Assembly: GCF_010389155.1 (NCBI RefSeq)
Contig: NC_057768.1
Coordinates: 24,685,966 to 24,749,965 of the forward strand
Source: Erigeron canadensis
Taxonomy: Eukaryota > Streptophyta > Magnoliopsida > Asterales > Asteraceae
DNA: 64,000 nucleotides
Direction: 5' to 3'
In this document: positions 11,475-23,800 of the stretch, one piece after another
How positions within the stretch are numbered: the first letter of the stretch is position 1
Layout of the letters: every line of letters begins with the position of its first letter
Notes under the pieces: generated by a model
The model's database searches: none
What the model saw: the letters and a program-made list of their open reading frames with translations, nothing else
What the model was told of the DNA's origin: nothing
Position numbers and translations under genes: made by a program

Positions 11475-12151
11475 TTTTCATCACAAATTTGAGAGGCTGT
11501 TCTTTGTATAAGATTTGAAATTTGTTGATCATTCATTTTAACTCCAATAGCACCAGTGGCATCTACAATCCTAACTTGCACATTAAACCTACCAAAAAAA
11601 AAAACAGAGATACAATTTTACCACACAACTTAATGATTATAGAGTTTTAATATGAAATATAAATATATACCTAGGATTGATGAGAACTCCTTCCTTGTTA
11701 CATGAACAACATATCCACATTTTTGTTGTCCCTTAAAGCATCAATAATGTCGACTGCATCCATGTAGAGATCGGTCAACTTAACTTCTTGAGAATAGTTC
11801 ACACATTCCATTGAATACCATAACTGGTCGGTTGGAATAGAACCGATTGTTGCAACAACAACAACCACTTTATCAAACTGTCAAAATGAAAATGTTTATA
11901 CATTAGAATGTTAAAAAGCTAGTTATAAATTCGAAAGAAAGTTATGTTAAAAAGTAATATAATCAAAAAAGAAAAATTCACAAACAATGAATACTTACAT
12001 GTTCGTCCATCAGGATCATCTCAATACTACCTATGTTATTAACATCTCCATATAGAGGTTGCTTCCATAGCCGCAAAATTCTAGCCGTTATCGTACATGG
12101 CTTATTATTTGGACGCAAATTTCTAATTGAAACATGGTTTAGTGAAGCCAT
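11475..12151 (-). pseudogene. Replication protein A1-like OB-fold gene fragment
   Basis: On the minus strand, 11999-12151 encodes a start MASLNHVSIRNLRP with TITARILRLWKQP and IEMILMDEH, followed by a GTAAGT donor. This is the N-terminal DNA-binding OB-fold pattern of plant RPA70-like proteins, including those captured or encoded by plant Helitrons. A second exon, 11698-11877, continues in frame (FDKVVVVVATIGSIP..) and reaches a stop after about 59 codons. A third exon-like stretch near 11475-11590 (VRIVDATGAIGVKMNDQ) follows that stop. The full protein would be several hundred residues, so this is a truncated copy. It lies in DNA absent from unit 2, next to the solo LTR. Helitron cargo is the likeliest source, by inference. 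Confidence 0.65.
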
Positions 12152-12768
12152 GCTAAAGTTAATCTGTTATGTGTTTACGTTTTGAAATGCCTTAAAACTG
12201 AATGGAAGTGGCCTTATATAGACATAGACATGCAAGGAAGTAACCGCCACAAGCAATACACGAACCGTTACACATTCAAATTTTCGAAAATTTGAACTTC
12301 TTGAAAGCATAACTAATCCGTTTTCGAAATTTTGAACTTCTTATAAAAGTAACTAATCCGTAGACCTTCCAAGGAGCAATATTGTAATGATTTTTGGGCT
12401 TTCTTGCATTTTTAAGCATGCCACATAGGCAATAACTAACAAATTTTGAAGTGAGATTTATATAATGCAGGGATGACAGACTAGCAATCTAGCATGAATA
12501 TAAAAAAAACTAGTATCGTGTCTTGTATAATGCCAGCGGCCGGGGTAATTTTTTTCTATTGACGGTGTAGAAATTTTTTGATGATGGTAATCTACCAATA
12601 TATATATAACAAGGTCCTACATTCATTCCTAAACAAATAAGAACCATTGGATTAATTCCATTTTTGATTTATGACCATTAGATCAAATATAATTATTTCA
12701 ACTTTCTTAAATGACAATATTAATACTTTTACTTTATATGATTTGTCAAAATATACCCTTTTTAATTA
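12152..12768. other. AT-rich DNA with Helitron 3'-end-like motif
   Basis: No gene. At 12509-12540 the sequence ACTAGTATCGTGTCTTGTAT followed by a GC-rich patch matches positions 49072-49105 and resembles the reverse complement of a plant Helitron 3' end (hairpin then CTAG). It is common to both duplication units and hence older than the duplication. Confidence 0.4.
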
Positions 12769-13853
12769 GAGAAACTAGCCTCAATACCCAAATATGGATA
12801 AAAATATATCAATTTACCCAACAATTTATGAATTTTCAAAAAATACTTATAAGAATCGCAATAATATGAGATAATCGCAATAAGATTCAGACGATCACAA
12901 TAAGATTCAGAAGATCGCAACGAGATTTACTATTATCGCAATGAGAGAATGATAATCGCAATGAGATTATCATAATCGCAAGATCTTAATGCGATTATAT
13001 GTTCTTTACGAGATCTTAGGTTCTTTACGAGATCTTAGGTTCTTTACGAGATCATATGTTCTTTATGAGATCATAGGTTCTTTATGCGATCATAGGTTCT
13101 TTATGCGATCATAGGTTCTTTATGCGATCCTTGGTTCTCATTGCGATTCTTCGTTCTCATTGAGATTCTTCTTTCTTATTGCGATTATTTGTCTTTATTG
13201 CGATCTTATCAAATTAGGAATTAGAAGTAATCAAGTCAATTCATCAACCCGCGTTTATGGAGATCACAATGTACAACAAGATACCTATTATCATCATCAA
13301 AATTTCATGATTCCTTCACAATTAAATCACCAACAATTCTTCGTTCCACCACATGTTTAAACACATACAACTCATATCCAACCTCTTTAATTGTGAAACG
13401 GGGTTGAAAAATCAGAAACATCTGATTCATGGACATGGTTTATAGGGCATCTTAGAGGTGGTCGAATTGGATAAGATCGCAATAAAGATAAATAATCACA
13501 ATAAGAAAAAAGAATCGCAATGAGAACGAAGAATCGCATACAAAACCAAGGATCGCATAAAGAACCTATGATCGCATAAAGAACCTGTGATCTCATAAAG
13601 AACCTATGATCTCATAAAGAACCTAAGATCTCGTAAAGAACATATAATCGCATAAAGATCTTGCTATTATGATAATCTCATTGCGATTATCATTCTCTCA
13701 TTGCGATTAAAGTAAATCTCGTTGCGATCTTATGAATCTTATTGCGATTATCTCATATTATTGCGATTCTTATGGGTATTTTGTGAAAATTCAAAAATTG
13801 TTGGGTAAATTGATATATTTTTATCCATATTTGGGTATTGAGGCTCTTTTCTC
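12769..13853. mobile_element. Foldback Mutator-like element, 9-bp target duplication
   Basis: The two ends are inverted repeats several hundred bases long: the left starts GAGAAACTAGCCTCAATACC and the right ends with the near-complement. Both arms are filled with an ATCGCAAT/ATTGCGAT motif and with TTCTTTACGAGATC-type tandem units (left 13010-13130, right 13545-13640). TTTTAATTA flanks both sides (12760-12768 and 13854-13862), the 9-bp duplication typical of MULEs. The centre (13200-13450) has no transposase; ORFs at 13160-13360 and 13387-13596 are products of the repeats. Non-autonomous. Confidence 0.85.
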
Positions 13854-13876
13854 TTTTAATTATTAGAATATACCAT

Positions 13877-13877
13877 A

Positions 13878-13937
<60 letters not shown>

Positions 13938-13939
13938 TA
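13877..13939. repeat. (AAT)n microsatellite
   Basis: About 20 uninterrupted AAT/TAA units immediately follow the foldback element. Confidence 0.95.
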
Positions 13940-13983
13940 AACTTCTATATAAAAATTAAGATAATGATACGATCACTTTTACT

Positions 13984-14196
13984 TTTTTTTTGTAAAGTTA
14001 GTTTCGATTCAGACGTGTGGGAGGCGATTTTAACCAACAATTCGCTGGACTTCCAACCCCCTCCTCATGGAAAATACCTTGAGATGAGAAACCCAAGACT
14101 CGAACCTGAGACCTTGGGGAAAACTCACCTCCGGGGCCCACATAGTGGATTTAGAAGATACCCCTGGCCAACCCAGCTTAGTGGAGTTGGTTCACA
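13984..14196 (-). mobile_element. tRNA-derived SINE
   Basis: On the minus strand the element reads from about 14196 with an A-box-like TTGGCCAGGGG (about 14165-14175), then AGGTTCGAGTC, a good polymerase III B box (about 14098-14108), and ends in a run of A (T run on the plus strand at about 13984-13991). About 210 bp. The 98-codon ORF through this region is an artefact of the SINE. I could not identify a clear target duplication. Confidence 0.65.
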
Positions 14197-14748
14197 TATC
14201 ATGTTTAAAAACTATTATAAAATTAATATACTTATAATGATACTTGCATTACGTAATTAGATATCGGATTCTTCGAGCTCTTACATTCCCTCTTTTACAA
14301 ATCAAAATATTATATTATTTACTTTATTATTTACTTTATTATTTTATAAATTACAAGATATCATATATAGATTACTAGATTAAACTCGCGCATTGTACGA
14401 GATTAACTGAGAATATAAATAAAAAAAATACAATACCTGATAGTACATTATTATTCATAAGTTATTATAATATAAAAAGTATCAAATTACGATTGATATA
14501 AAAAATAAATTTATAAATATATGATATACGTCAAATATGTTAATACATGACTAATGAAACATAAATATTTATAAATAATAAAAATCTTTTTTATGATATA
14601 TATTTATTAAATATTAATTATTTTCCAATAATTATAAAGAGCCGTGAAAAATGTCATAATGGATCTGAAATTGATAAAAGCAACTTAGGATCTTTACACA
14701 ATCATATCTCCCAGGTTGTTCATCCTTACCGATTAGTCTAAGTTGACT
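14197..14748. other. AT-rich intergenic
   Basis: Extremely AT-rich, without supported genes. AAACTCGCGCATTGTACGAG near 14382 resembles the GC-rich hairpin of a Helitron end but is isolated. Confidence 0.4.
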
Positions 14749-15400
14749 TCTGATGATATACCCTATACGGAGCTTTAGCTCCGTATCTGAAGCCGATACG
14801 AAGATACTTTCGTACATATGAAAATTACTTATTTATATACCCAGGACGGAGCCCAACCTCCGTTCAACATAATCATTCCGGAGCTCTTACGGTAAAAAAT
14901 ACCCAGCTCCGAAATAAAATATATAACAAAGACCGGATATAAATCCTTTCCATTATTATCCGAATAAAATACATATCAAAGTCCGAATAACTCGGACATG
15001 GTTTATTAAGAGATTACCACAAATCTCCTCAAAAGGAAATAAGATATTCTCAAAAGAGAAAGAGATTTACCCTAATTCTCTTACCCTCTTCTCCAAGTTT
15101 ATACCCTCTATATAAATAGTGGAGGAAGCCATACGGCACATCATCATATATATCACATACATTTCTCTCCGAATAAACAATATACATTCGACCCCGAAAT
15201 TATCACAAACCCTAAACCACTCCATAAACCCTAAGTCGCACGAAACGACTTAAGGACCAACAACAATAGGCGTAAAGCGGTCTTCGACCCTCTGACCGGA
15301 AGGGAATCGCCAACAAAACACCTCCAACCCACTCACACCTTCGGTTGAGTCATAGTGCGATTATTTGATCAAACAACTTCTATACCCAACTTTGTCTTCT
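14749..15400 (+). repeat. LTR-like sequence with TATA box
   Basis: Starts near TGATGATATACCCTATACGG, contains repeated CGGAGC and CCGAAT/CCGGAT elements, a CCTCTATATAAATAGTGGAG promoter-like box near 15109, then CCCTAAACC..CCCTAAGTCGCACG text typical of a transcribed R/U5 region. No second LTR or internal coding region is nearby, so it would be a solo LTR. Borders are approximate. Confidence 0.45.
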
Positions 15401-16179
15401 ATCTTTGTTCTTCATCATTAACTTAAATCAAATGCTATAATCTTTATTAATGCATTTTGAAGAATCATTTCTTAAGGTTATTACATCAATACATGTGAAT
15501 TACGGTTCAACTTAAACATCTAAGTTGATCTAATTTTAGTGAACATAACCTAACTCAACTTACAACTAAAGATTTAAACATTCTTTTACACTGTTTGTTA
15601 TCAATAAACTTAATTAATTATATTATGACTCGACATGTATATCCTACTAAACAACTTCAATACATTTTAAATATTAATATCATCATATTTCAACATGTCT
15701 TATTTAAAACTGCTAATTATATTATTTATGAAAATTTTATATGTTTAACTCGCGTATTACGCGGGAAAATAATCGAGTTACACAGAAGAAAAGCCAAACA
15801 TTATATTCCTTAAAATGTTAATATTATTAAGGATAACTTATATTATAAATAATTTTAATTTCATATAGGTTATTAATTTTTATAAAGCATATTTATATGT
15901 GATTTTCATAACTGGATTGAAAAACATAAACACAAATAAAATAAGTGGGTAAGTAAATGTGTTAATTATCACTATTTGAGTTAAAATATAGACGCAAAGG
16001 TTTGGTTGTAAATTTGTAATTATATTTATACTCAACAGTTGTTTATCTCATACTCCCTGATAAAGCAAATCCCCCCCAATTAAATATTTATATCTTTTAC
16101 GTAACTACCCAAAATCCCTAATAAAGCAGACCGCCTTTCCTATTACTGCCGCCGCATTGCGCTTGTACGATGCTCGTCT
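15401..16179. other. AT-rich upstream region of ARF copy A
   Basis: No gene. From about 15885 the sequence parallels the upstream regions of ARF copies B (49650 on) and, partly, C (53150 on), so the ARF promoter is expected in 15900-16180. ACTCGCGTATTACGCGGG near 15749 and GCCGCCGCATTGCGC near 16150 are Helitron-end-like GC-rich scraps. Confidence 0.45.
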
Positions 16180-16329
16180 ATTAAGCAAGTCAACGCCTCG
16201 TTTAGGCAGGCATCGCTGTTTTTTTAAATGATATACTCTGCCCACTTTGATTGCTTCCACATTTTGGTGGTGGTGATCGACAAAACTTGGTTTCGGCAAC
16301 CTTTGTTAACGTTCTGGTTGCCTTTACAT
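16180..16329 (+). other. Predicted 5'-UTR exon of ARF copy A
   Basis: AAGCAAGTCAACGCCTCG through GGTTGCCTTTACAT is conserved in front of all three ARF copies and ends at a GTAAGT donor (16330). The matching acceptor would be TGCTATAG just before the ATG at 16950. A 5'-UTR intron is common in plant ARF genes. An A-to-C style loss of the donor is not seen here. Confidence 0.55.
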
Positions 16330-16883
16330 GTAAGTCTCGTATATATATGTATGTTTCTTTGTGTTTTTTTTTTAAGTGACAAAATGTTAGTTGTTAGTAA
16401 GGTAGTTTTCTTTAAGTTAAGTAATGAAACGTCAATGTCTGGGTTTTAACTTGGACCAGACGAAGCTTCCCCCACTAGACCAAAATCTCATTGGCGTATC
16501 TTTCTTTGCGAAGTTGCCATTATCAAAATCAGTATTGTAGCTAGTGTACTACATGATCCACATTTCATTAAGTTGATTTCATTTCAATGTATCATTTTCT
16601 CAGTTGGGTTAGAGTTTGTATCGAGTTTTGTTTTCAAGAGAGACAGGGAGTATGCCTGTAAAACTTAGTTTCTTATTTACGTGCCATTTACGAGATGACA
16701 CTTTTTAAGTAACTAGTTCTGCACACAGCCTGATAACACAAAGGCATGGTCATTGGCGTAACGTGACCAATATGTTTGGGGAGGGATCCTCTCCCATGTG
16801 TGTTGTCCCTTGTTTTTTTTAGTTGATAGTGATAATTTTAGCTTTTTCCTCATGAGTTTACTATATGTTTTTCCCGAGGATGA

Positions 16884-17792
<909 letters not shown>

Positions 17793-18189
17793 ATGGGACT
17801 TGTGCAGAAACGGGATATACTTCTTATGAGAAGTTTGTGAGAGTTTTCAGTCCACATTGTCGACATTTTGTTTATGTTGAGAAGGAACTGGTGATACTTC
17901 TTGGCAAACACTTGTTTCCATTACATATATAATCTGTATCTATGTATCTCAGCAAATATAATGTTATGTAACTTGTAGATTTGCAAGCCAAAACTTCTTC
18001 CATGACTTGGTATATCCTCTTGGGTTTACTGGGACTTCCCAAACCAAGTTTCAACATGTACTAGATAAGTTGTAGTATTCCTTTTTCATTACACTTGCTT
18101 ATATGCTTTTGTATGCATTCGATTTGGTACATTGTCTCTATCAGGTAAGATGTAGGTTAATGACAAAGTCCGTTTAAACCCATATAAAA

Positions 18190-18680
18190 GATAATAAGCC
18201 ATTTGGTATGTATGTCATGATGTATCCATTCATCCTCTCTACAGTCTTTGGTTACAAGAGCATTATATTTCTTATATACTGCCCTTTCTTATACACAAAA
18301 ATAAGTAAAACTTAACAAGTTTCAAGTAATGAACTAGGACCACCACCCTTTCAAACACTCGCCCTTTTGAGCTCCTCATTTTCAAACATGCCTTTACACA
18401 TTCCTGGAGTCTTTGCTGTACCAAGGACACGGTGATGTCTTTTTAGCCGACTCCTTGCATATTTTACAATTAAACTATGTATAGAATTCTCGATATTAAA
18501 GGTTGTCAGTCGGATTCATTGTAGCTTCCATTTGTATGAAAGGAAAAGCTACAGGAACATTAGTTATAAAACTTATGCTTATTAGATAATTGACTTTGTA
18601 AAATGCTAGTGACATACATGGTAAGAAGATTGTTGTAAAGTCTGCTACCGATGATATCAGGTAGTATGGATAAAATTGCT
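18190..18680. repeat. Recurrent ARF-downstream module, copy 2
   Basis: Holds GTATCCATTCATCCTCTCTA near 18225, TTGTCAGTCGGATTCATTG near 18505 and the ACAGGAACATTAGTTAT stretch, aligned with 9240-9720. It follows ARF copy A. The GTTTACGTTGTCGG end is absent. Confidence 0.6.
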
Positions 18681-19117
18681 ATGAAATATTCAAGTAGAAG
18701 AAATTAACAAATGGATTCCATTAGAAAACTTTCTTCAATAACTTAAGCAATGTTTGGATCAAAAGCACAGAAAATATAAACTCATATAAATAGCGATCAG
18801 GGGATAAATCTAACTTTAAATAATTGTACGTATATAAATAGTGGTCTATTCATGAAGAAATATCTTATTAAAGGGAGACAAGTTGATCCAAATATATTAT
18901 CATTTCCTTAGTAAAATACTACGAGTAGTAAATACAGTAATATTATTTCTTTAATATTTCCCCTTTGATTTTGGTTTAACAGGAACACAGGATGATCTTT
19001 TATTGATAGTAGTGAGTTATAAGTCTACATTCATATTATGCCTCAAATACATATATTTTCCAATAAAGCTCTGAAAGAAACTCACTTTCTTCATTACAAT
19101 AAATCGTTAAAAGGTTA
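18681..19117. other. AT-rich intergenic
   Basis: I see nothing supported in this stretch. Confidence 0.5.
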
Positions 19118-19575
19118 GATAGCATATGTGCAAGCTTTACTGCATTCTCCTAAATGTTACACTGCTAAAATCTGGCCAGACTTTTGTTGAAAACTCAAAG
19201 TTCAGACCTTCCTCTGTTGTCGCCATCAACACACAATGAACCCATTTTGAACACAATAATATGCCCCGTTATCCAACCTGTCATTCTTCCAACTCTAAAA
19301 GAATACATCGGCTTAACGTTAAATCATCTTGTCGCTTGTTCAATTGTCAGTCTTGGTCTCGACCAGCTTATAAGCGAACCCATCAACCAATTTAACTATG
19401 CCTCTGTCCGGATGTTATAAAAAGAAATTTGTTTAAAAAACAAAAATTATAAGAATCTAAACTGAAAAAAAATATTGATGTAGTACTTAGTTAAGGTATA
19501 AAAGCATAAACAGTAGTTAATTGCTCAGCATGTCTAACAATGATACTCGAATGATTTCAAACAATATCGCGCTGC
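19118..19575. repeat. NLR-flank repeat, copy 1
   Basis: Begins near ATGTGCAAGCTTTACTGC and ends near ATACTCGAATGATTTCAAA. It aligns with 20228-20640 with moderate divergence and small indels. The ORF at 19184-19420 is not conserved in the other copy. Its position downstream of the minus-strand NLR suggests a duplicated NLR 3' region. Confidence 0.7.
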
Positions 19576-20221
19576 TAGAGGGAGGTGAGGTAAGAGAAGT
19601 AAGAGTTGAATGAAAATAATGAGGCAATTCACTCAAATTACTCCTTTCCCATTACTAGTTCCTTACAATCTTCAATTTAAAGTTAAACCTAAATACAAGA
19701 AATTGCTACTTATTTGAGTTTGCATACCATTGAAACTGCAAGAAAGAGTCTGAGCGTTTTCGTCAAAGGTGCATGAAGATCCATGCCATTGATCTGCAGA
19801 AACCTTGATAGATTGTTGTCCTCCTTATCTGTAATTGTCATTATTTAGAGGTTAAAATATACGTGTTGACATGATGACATTTGTGATCAAACACAAATCT
19901 TTTCTTTTTCTAAAGAAGAAGAATGAAACCCAATAACTTATAAATGGGTCATTCGTGTTATACTTTTCAAGCATCAATTCACATGCATTATTGAAACCAT
20001 TACTAAATATTACACCTTCACTTGAACCACTCATCCTAAGAAGATCATTTCGAAAAGCAACCCTTGAATATGGAATTCTTTGTTGCTTTCATAAATAATG
20101 CCCATATATATACATTACATGAATGCCAATAATTTAAACATTGTTCATATGGGGTTATTGCACATTTTCGAGTGAAAAGGACTTACATTCACATGGAGAC
20201 TTCAACTGTTATTAGCTGCGT
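19576..20221. other. Intergenic between the two NLR-flank repeats
   Basis: No gene recognised. Minus-strand text around 19852-20034 is a short ORF without recognisable motifs. Confidence 0.45.
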
Positions 20222-20640
20222 CAGATAATATATGTGCAAGCTTTACTGCATTCTTGTGAATATTACACTGCTAAAATCCTTTTGTTGACAACTCATAGAT
20301 TGAGACCTTCCTCTGTCCTCGCCATCAAGAGAAAATCAACCCGTTTTGAACCCAACAATATTCTCCTTTTGACCCGTTATCCAACCCGTGATTCTGCCAC
20401 CTCTTAAAGAGTGCATTGGATTAACTTTAAATCACCTGTGTGATTGTTTGATCTTGGTCTCCCCCAGCTTTTAAGTGGACCCATCAACCCAACTTGACTT
20501 TGCTTCTGTCCTGATATTATAAAAATAAAACAGTTAGAAAACAAAAAAATATCTGATGTAGTTACATAATCAAGTTATAAAGCATAAACAGTACTTAGTT
20601 GTCCAGCATGTGCAACGATAATACTCGAATGCTTTCAAAG
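20222..20640. repeat. NLR-flank repeat, copy 2
   Basis: Second copy of the 19118-19575 sequence, sharing TGTGCAAGCTTTACTGCATT, CGTTATCCAACC and AGCATAAACAGTA blocks. It lies 250-680 bp beyond the NLR stop codon, where a 3' untranslated region would be. Confidence 0.7.
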
Positions 20641-20850
20641 AAAACAGCAGAAAAGCAAGTAATGAAAAGTGTAGGTGTAACAAATAATGAAGTTAGAAAA
20701 ATGCATTGAGACATTTTGTCAAACTGGAGTGCAATAAACATATATATACATTACAAAAGAAGAGGAGTAAATTCAAATTTAACATTTTTAAAAGATAAAA
20801 TTCTATATTATAAAATATTCAAGTAAAAATGTAAAAGAATGTCAAAAGAG

Positions 20851-20870
20851 GAGAGAGAGAGAGAGAGAGA
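20851..20870. repeat. (GA)n microsatellite
   Basis: About ten GA units just beyond the NLR stop codon, in the presumed 3' UTR. Confidence 0.9.
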
Positions 20871-20898
20871 CAGAGAGCGCGACCTTTATACATACATA

Positions 20899-23800
20899 TC
20901 AATTTTGTAATTCACCGTCAATCTCAATGCGGGGAATGTGGGAGATTTTGGGCCAGTAGGAGCTCTTGAAAGAGAACCCTTCTCTTTTACTTGTCTTTTC
21001 TTTCAGTTTTGGGCATTTCTCGATTTCTAAACTCAAGAGTGAAGACAACAGCTTCTCTGGTAGATCTTTTAAGTTTGGGCAATTCCAAAACTGCAAATGT
21101 TTGAGGTAGGTGAGGTGTTGGAGTCCCACTGAAACTGTTTCCAATTTCTCAAATCCCCCTAATTTAAGCCAAGTAAGATTTGAAGGAAAAAGATGACGAG
21201 GAGACAATTGACTCAAATCCCTTACCTCATTATCATTTGCTCCGCCGATTAATCGTAGTTTAACAAGGGAGGTTGGAAAATTCTGAGGAACCCACTCTGA
21301 TGTGGGCTTCTTCAATTGAAGAATTGTCAATTTTGGAGGCCAATTCCCACGTGGAAAACAAGCATCTATAATTGGACAATACCCAATTCTAAGATCTGTT
21401 AATGAGGTGAGATTTGGCAGATCAAGCTTAGGGAATGACTCCATGTTCTGACAATTCCATATTGCCAAGAAGGTGAGGTGAATGGAGTTCATTGATACAT
21501 TCATTGATTTCAAATTTGGGCAACCTAATATTTTTACCCATTCAAGCATTGATTTGTTCTTGGCATTTGCTTCCCCATCCAATAACCCGTTCTTTCCAAT
21601 TACAACTAGTTCTTTACAATATTCAATTGTAAGTGCCTTGAGCTTCTCCATTCCTCCTCCTTTTTCTTCTCTTGCGGGGAAGGAGACACTTGTAATTGAA
21701 CTACATTTAATTATATTCAATTTCTCAATGCTACTTGGACAACTACAATCCTTCAACTTATCACAGTTTATTAGTCTCAAAAACCTAAGTGATGTTAGCA
21801 GATTGCTCCTACAATCCTCATCTTTCTCTCCTAATCTCACAAGTTCTGAACAACCATTCACATCCAACTCTCTTAAATTCACAAGAGCCTTACTTGCCTC
21901 TTTCTCTGATTCCCACATGTATCTTATTTCATTACAACACTTGACCCATATATTTTCGACTGCCGCAAGATTCTTTATAACACCTCTCCACACCTCATCA
22001 CTAAGCCCTGCAATATTATTTATTCCCAAATAATTGACCGATGAAGCTACACGAACCATACTTCTCAACACACCATCACCACATGCATGTATCACTAGCA
22101 TTCTCAATGAGGGTAGTGATTCAAGTGAGATGTCAACCAATTCAGGACAATCACAAATATAAAGTCTCTTAAGGCGTGGAAGTACAACAACGTCCTCGCT
22201 ATTGGTCGACCATACAGACCACCCAAACATAGAGTAAAAACCTAGAACTTCAAGAGAAGGAAATGCAACACTACCCGTCCCAAGTAACTCCAAACCTATG
22301 ACTTTAATTGCATCCATACCTTTGATAAACAACTCCTTTAGTGAGGGTAGCATCCCAAGTGCTGGTAAAGACTTACAGTTGCTACATTCATGTATCCAAA
22401 CATATACCAACTTGTGAAATGAGGGATCACCTATCCAGTTCGAAAACTTTGTTCCCGGGTATGACTCGATTATGAGATCCTTCAAAGCATCATTCGAAAG
22501 CTTGAGTTCACTAAGGACCTCATTTTCAAGTGTTTCATTTCGAGAATCATTAGATGTATCATCCCATACCAGCCCGACCTCAGTAAGCCTTTTTGTCGAT
22601 AAGTTTGCGTCCCGTGCATGCCCCGCATCTTTCACTTTGTCTAACCCTACAATGTGAATCTTCCCCTCTAGATTCTTTAACTCTTTAAGCTTAGTTATTG
22701 TAAATCCATCATCTCCTTCAATGATGATCTTGCTAAGCGTTTGTAAGTTTTTCAACTCACCAATACCCAAGGGCATCTTCTTCAATAATGGAGTGTACCT
22801 AATGTCAAGATGTCGTAAATTTTTAAGCTTTGAAAAGCTTTTGGGCAACTTACATAGTTTATCACAACTAAAAACAATAAGTGATTGCAAATTATAAAGA
22901 TTGCCCACATTTTCTGGTAGTTCTTTGATCTGGGTTTGCGATAAGTTAAGATACCTCAAGAGCTTCAAGTCACCAATGGACTCAGGTACCTCACTTATCT
23001 GAAAATCGCTTAAGCAAAGAACCCTCAATAGTGGTAACTTAGGAAGTAGGTCAACCAAAATCTTATTTGATAAATAGAAGTAATTAGAACTTTCTTTCAC
23101 TCCAGCAGACACTGCCAAACAAGATCTCAAACTCTTGGCATTTTTCAATGCCTCCAGCTTCTGGTAAGCAACATATTCCTCACGAATAAATGACATATGG
23201 CGGTATTTTGACAAAGTTTCCGTCTTCATCTCCATCTGAGGAGTCAACTTGAGAAAAAAGTCTTCGGAAACTAATGTAGCCAAGTCATTCAAGAGGTCAT
23301 GCATTACAAACAATGATTCATCATTAGGTGCATGCTGGAAAAATGACCTCGATAACAGCTCTTCAAAGTAGCCCAAGGATTCTTCTTCTTCGGTTAACAC
23401 GCTTCCCGTTGATTGTTTAATGAAACCTTCTGCCACCCACAACAGAACCAACTCTCTTTTGTCAAACAAAAAGTCCTTGGGGAAAAAGGAACAATATGCG
23501 AACAGTTGTTTCAAACATCCTGAAAGCTCTAGGTAGCTTAGCCTAAGGCCTGGAACAATATTATCACCGGTTTGCCATATCTTGCTGTTTAACATATGTT
23601 GCCAATATTGCTCATTTTTCTTTGTATTCAATAGCCTTCCAACCACTTTTAAAGCTAAAGGCAAATACCCACACTTTTTCACGATACCTTCAGCATGAGG
23701 TTTCAGATCGGTATGTGAATCAAAGTTATCAACACTCAATGCATGTCGGGCTAGTAAAGACATAGCATCAACATTTGACAAACTTTCTAGCTTATTTAGA

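Noticed and set aside
12769..13853. CRISPR-like array of short repeats (ATCGCAAT, TTCTTTACGAGATC)
   Set aside because: The repeats are in inverted arms of a transposon with a 9-bp target duplication, spacing is irregular and this is plant nuclear DNA.
14098..14108. Possible tRNA gene (GGTTCGAGTC on the minus strand)
   Set aside because: No cloverleaf could be built around it; the box belongs to a SINE.
13964..14260. 98-codon ORF
   Set aside because: It runs through a SINE with polymerase III boxes on the opposite strand and has no protein homology.
21482..22033. 183-codon plus-strand ORF
   Set aside because: It is antisense to the leucine-rich repeats of the NLR, where regular codon use keeps the other strand open; no independent motif.
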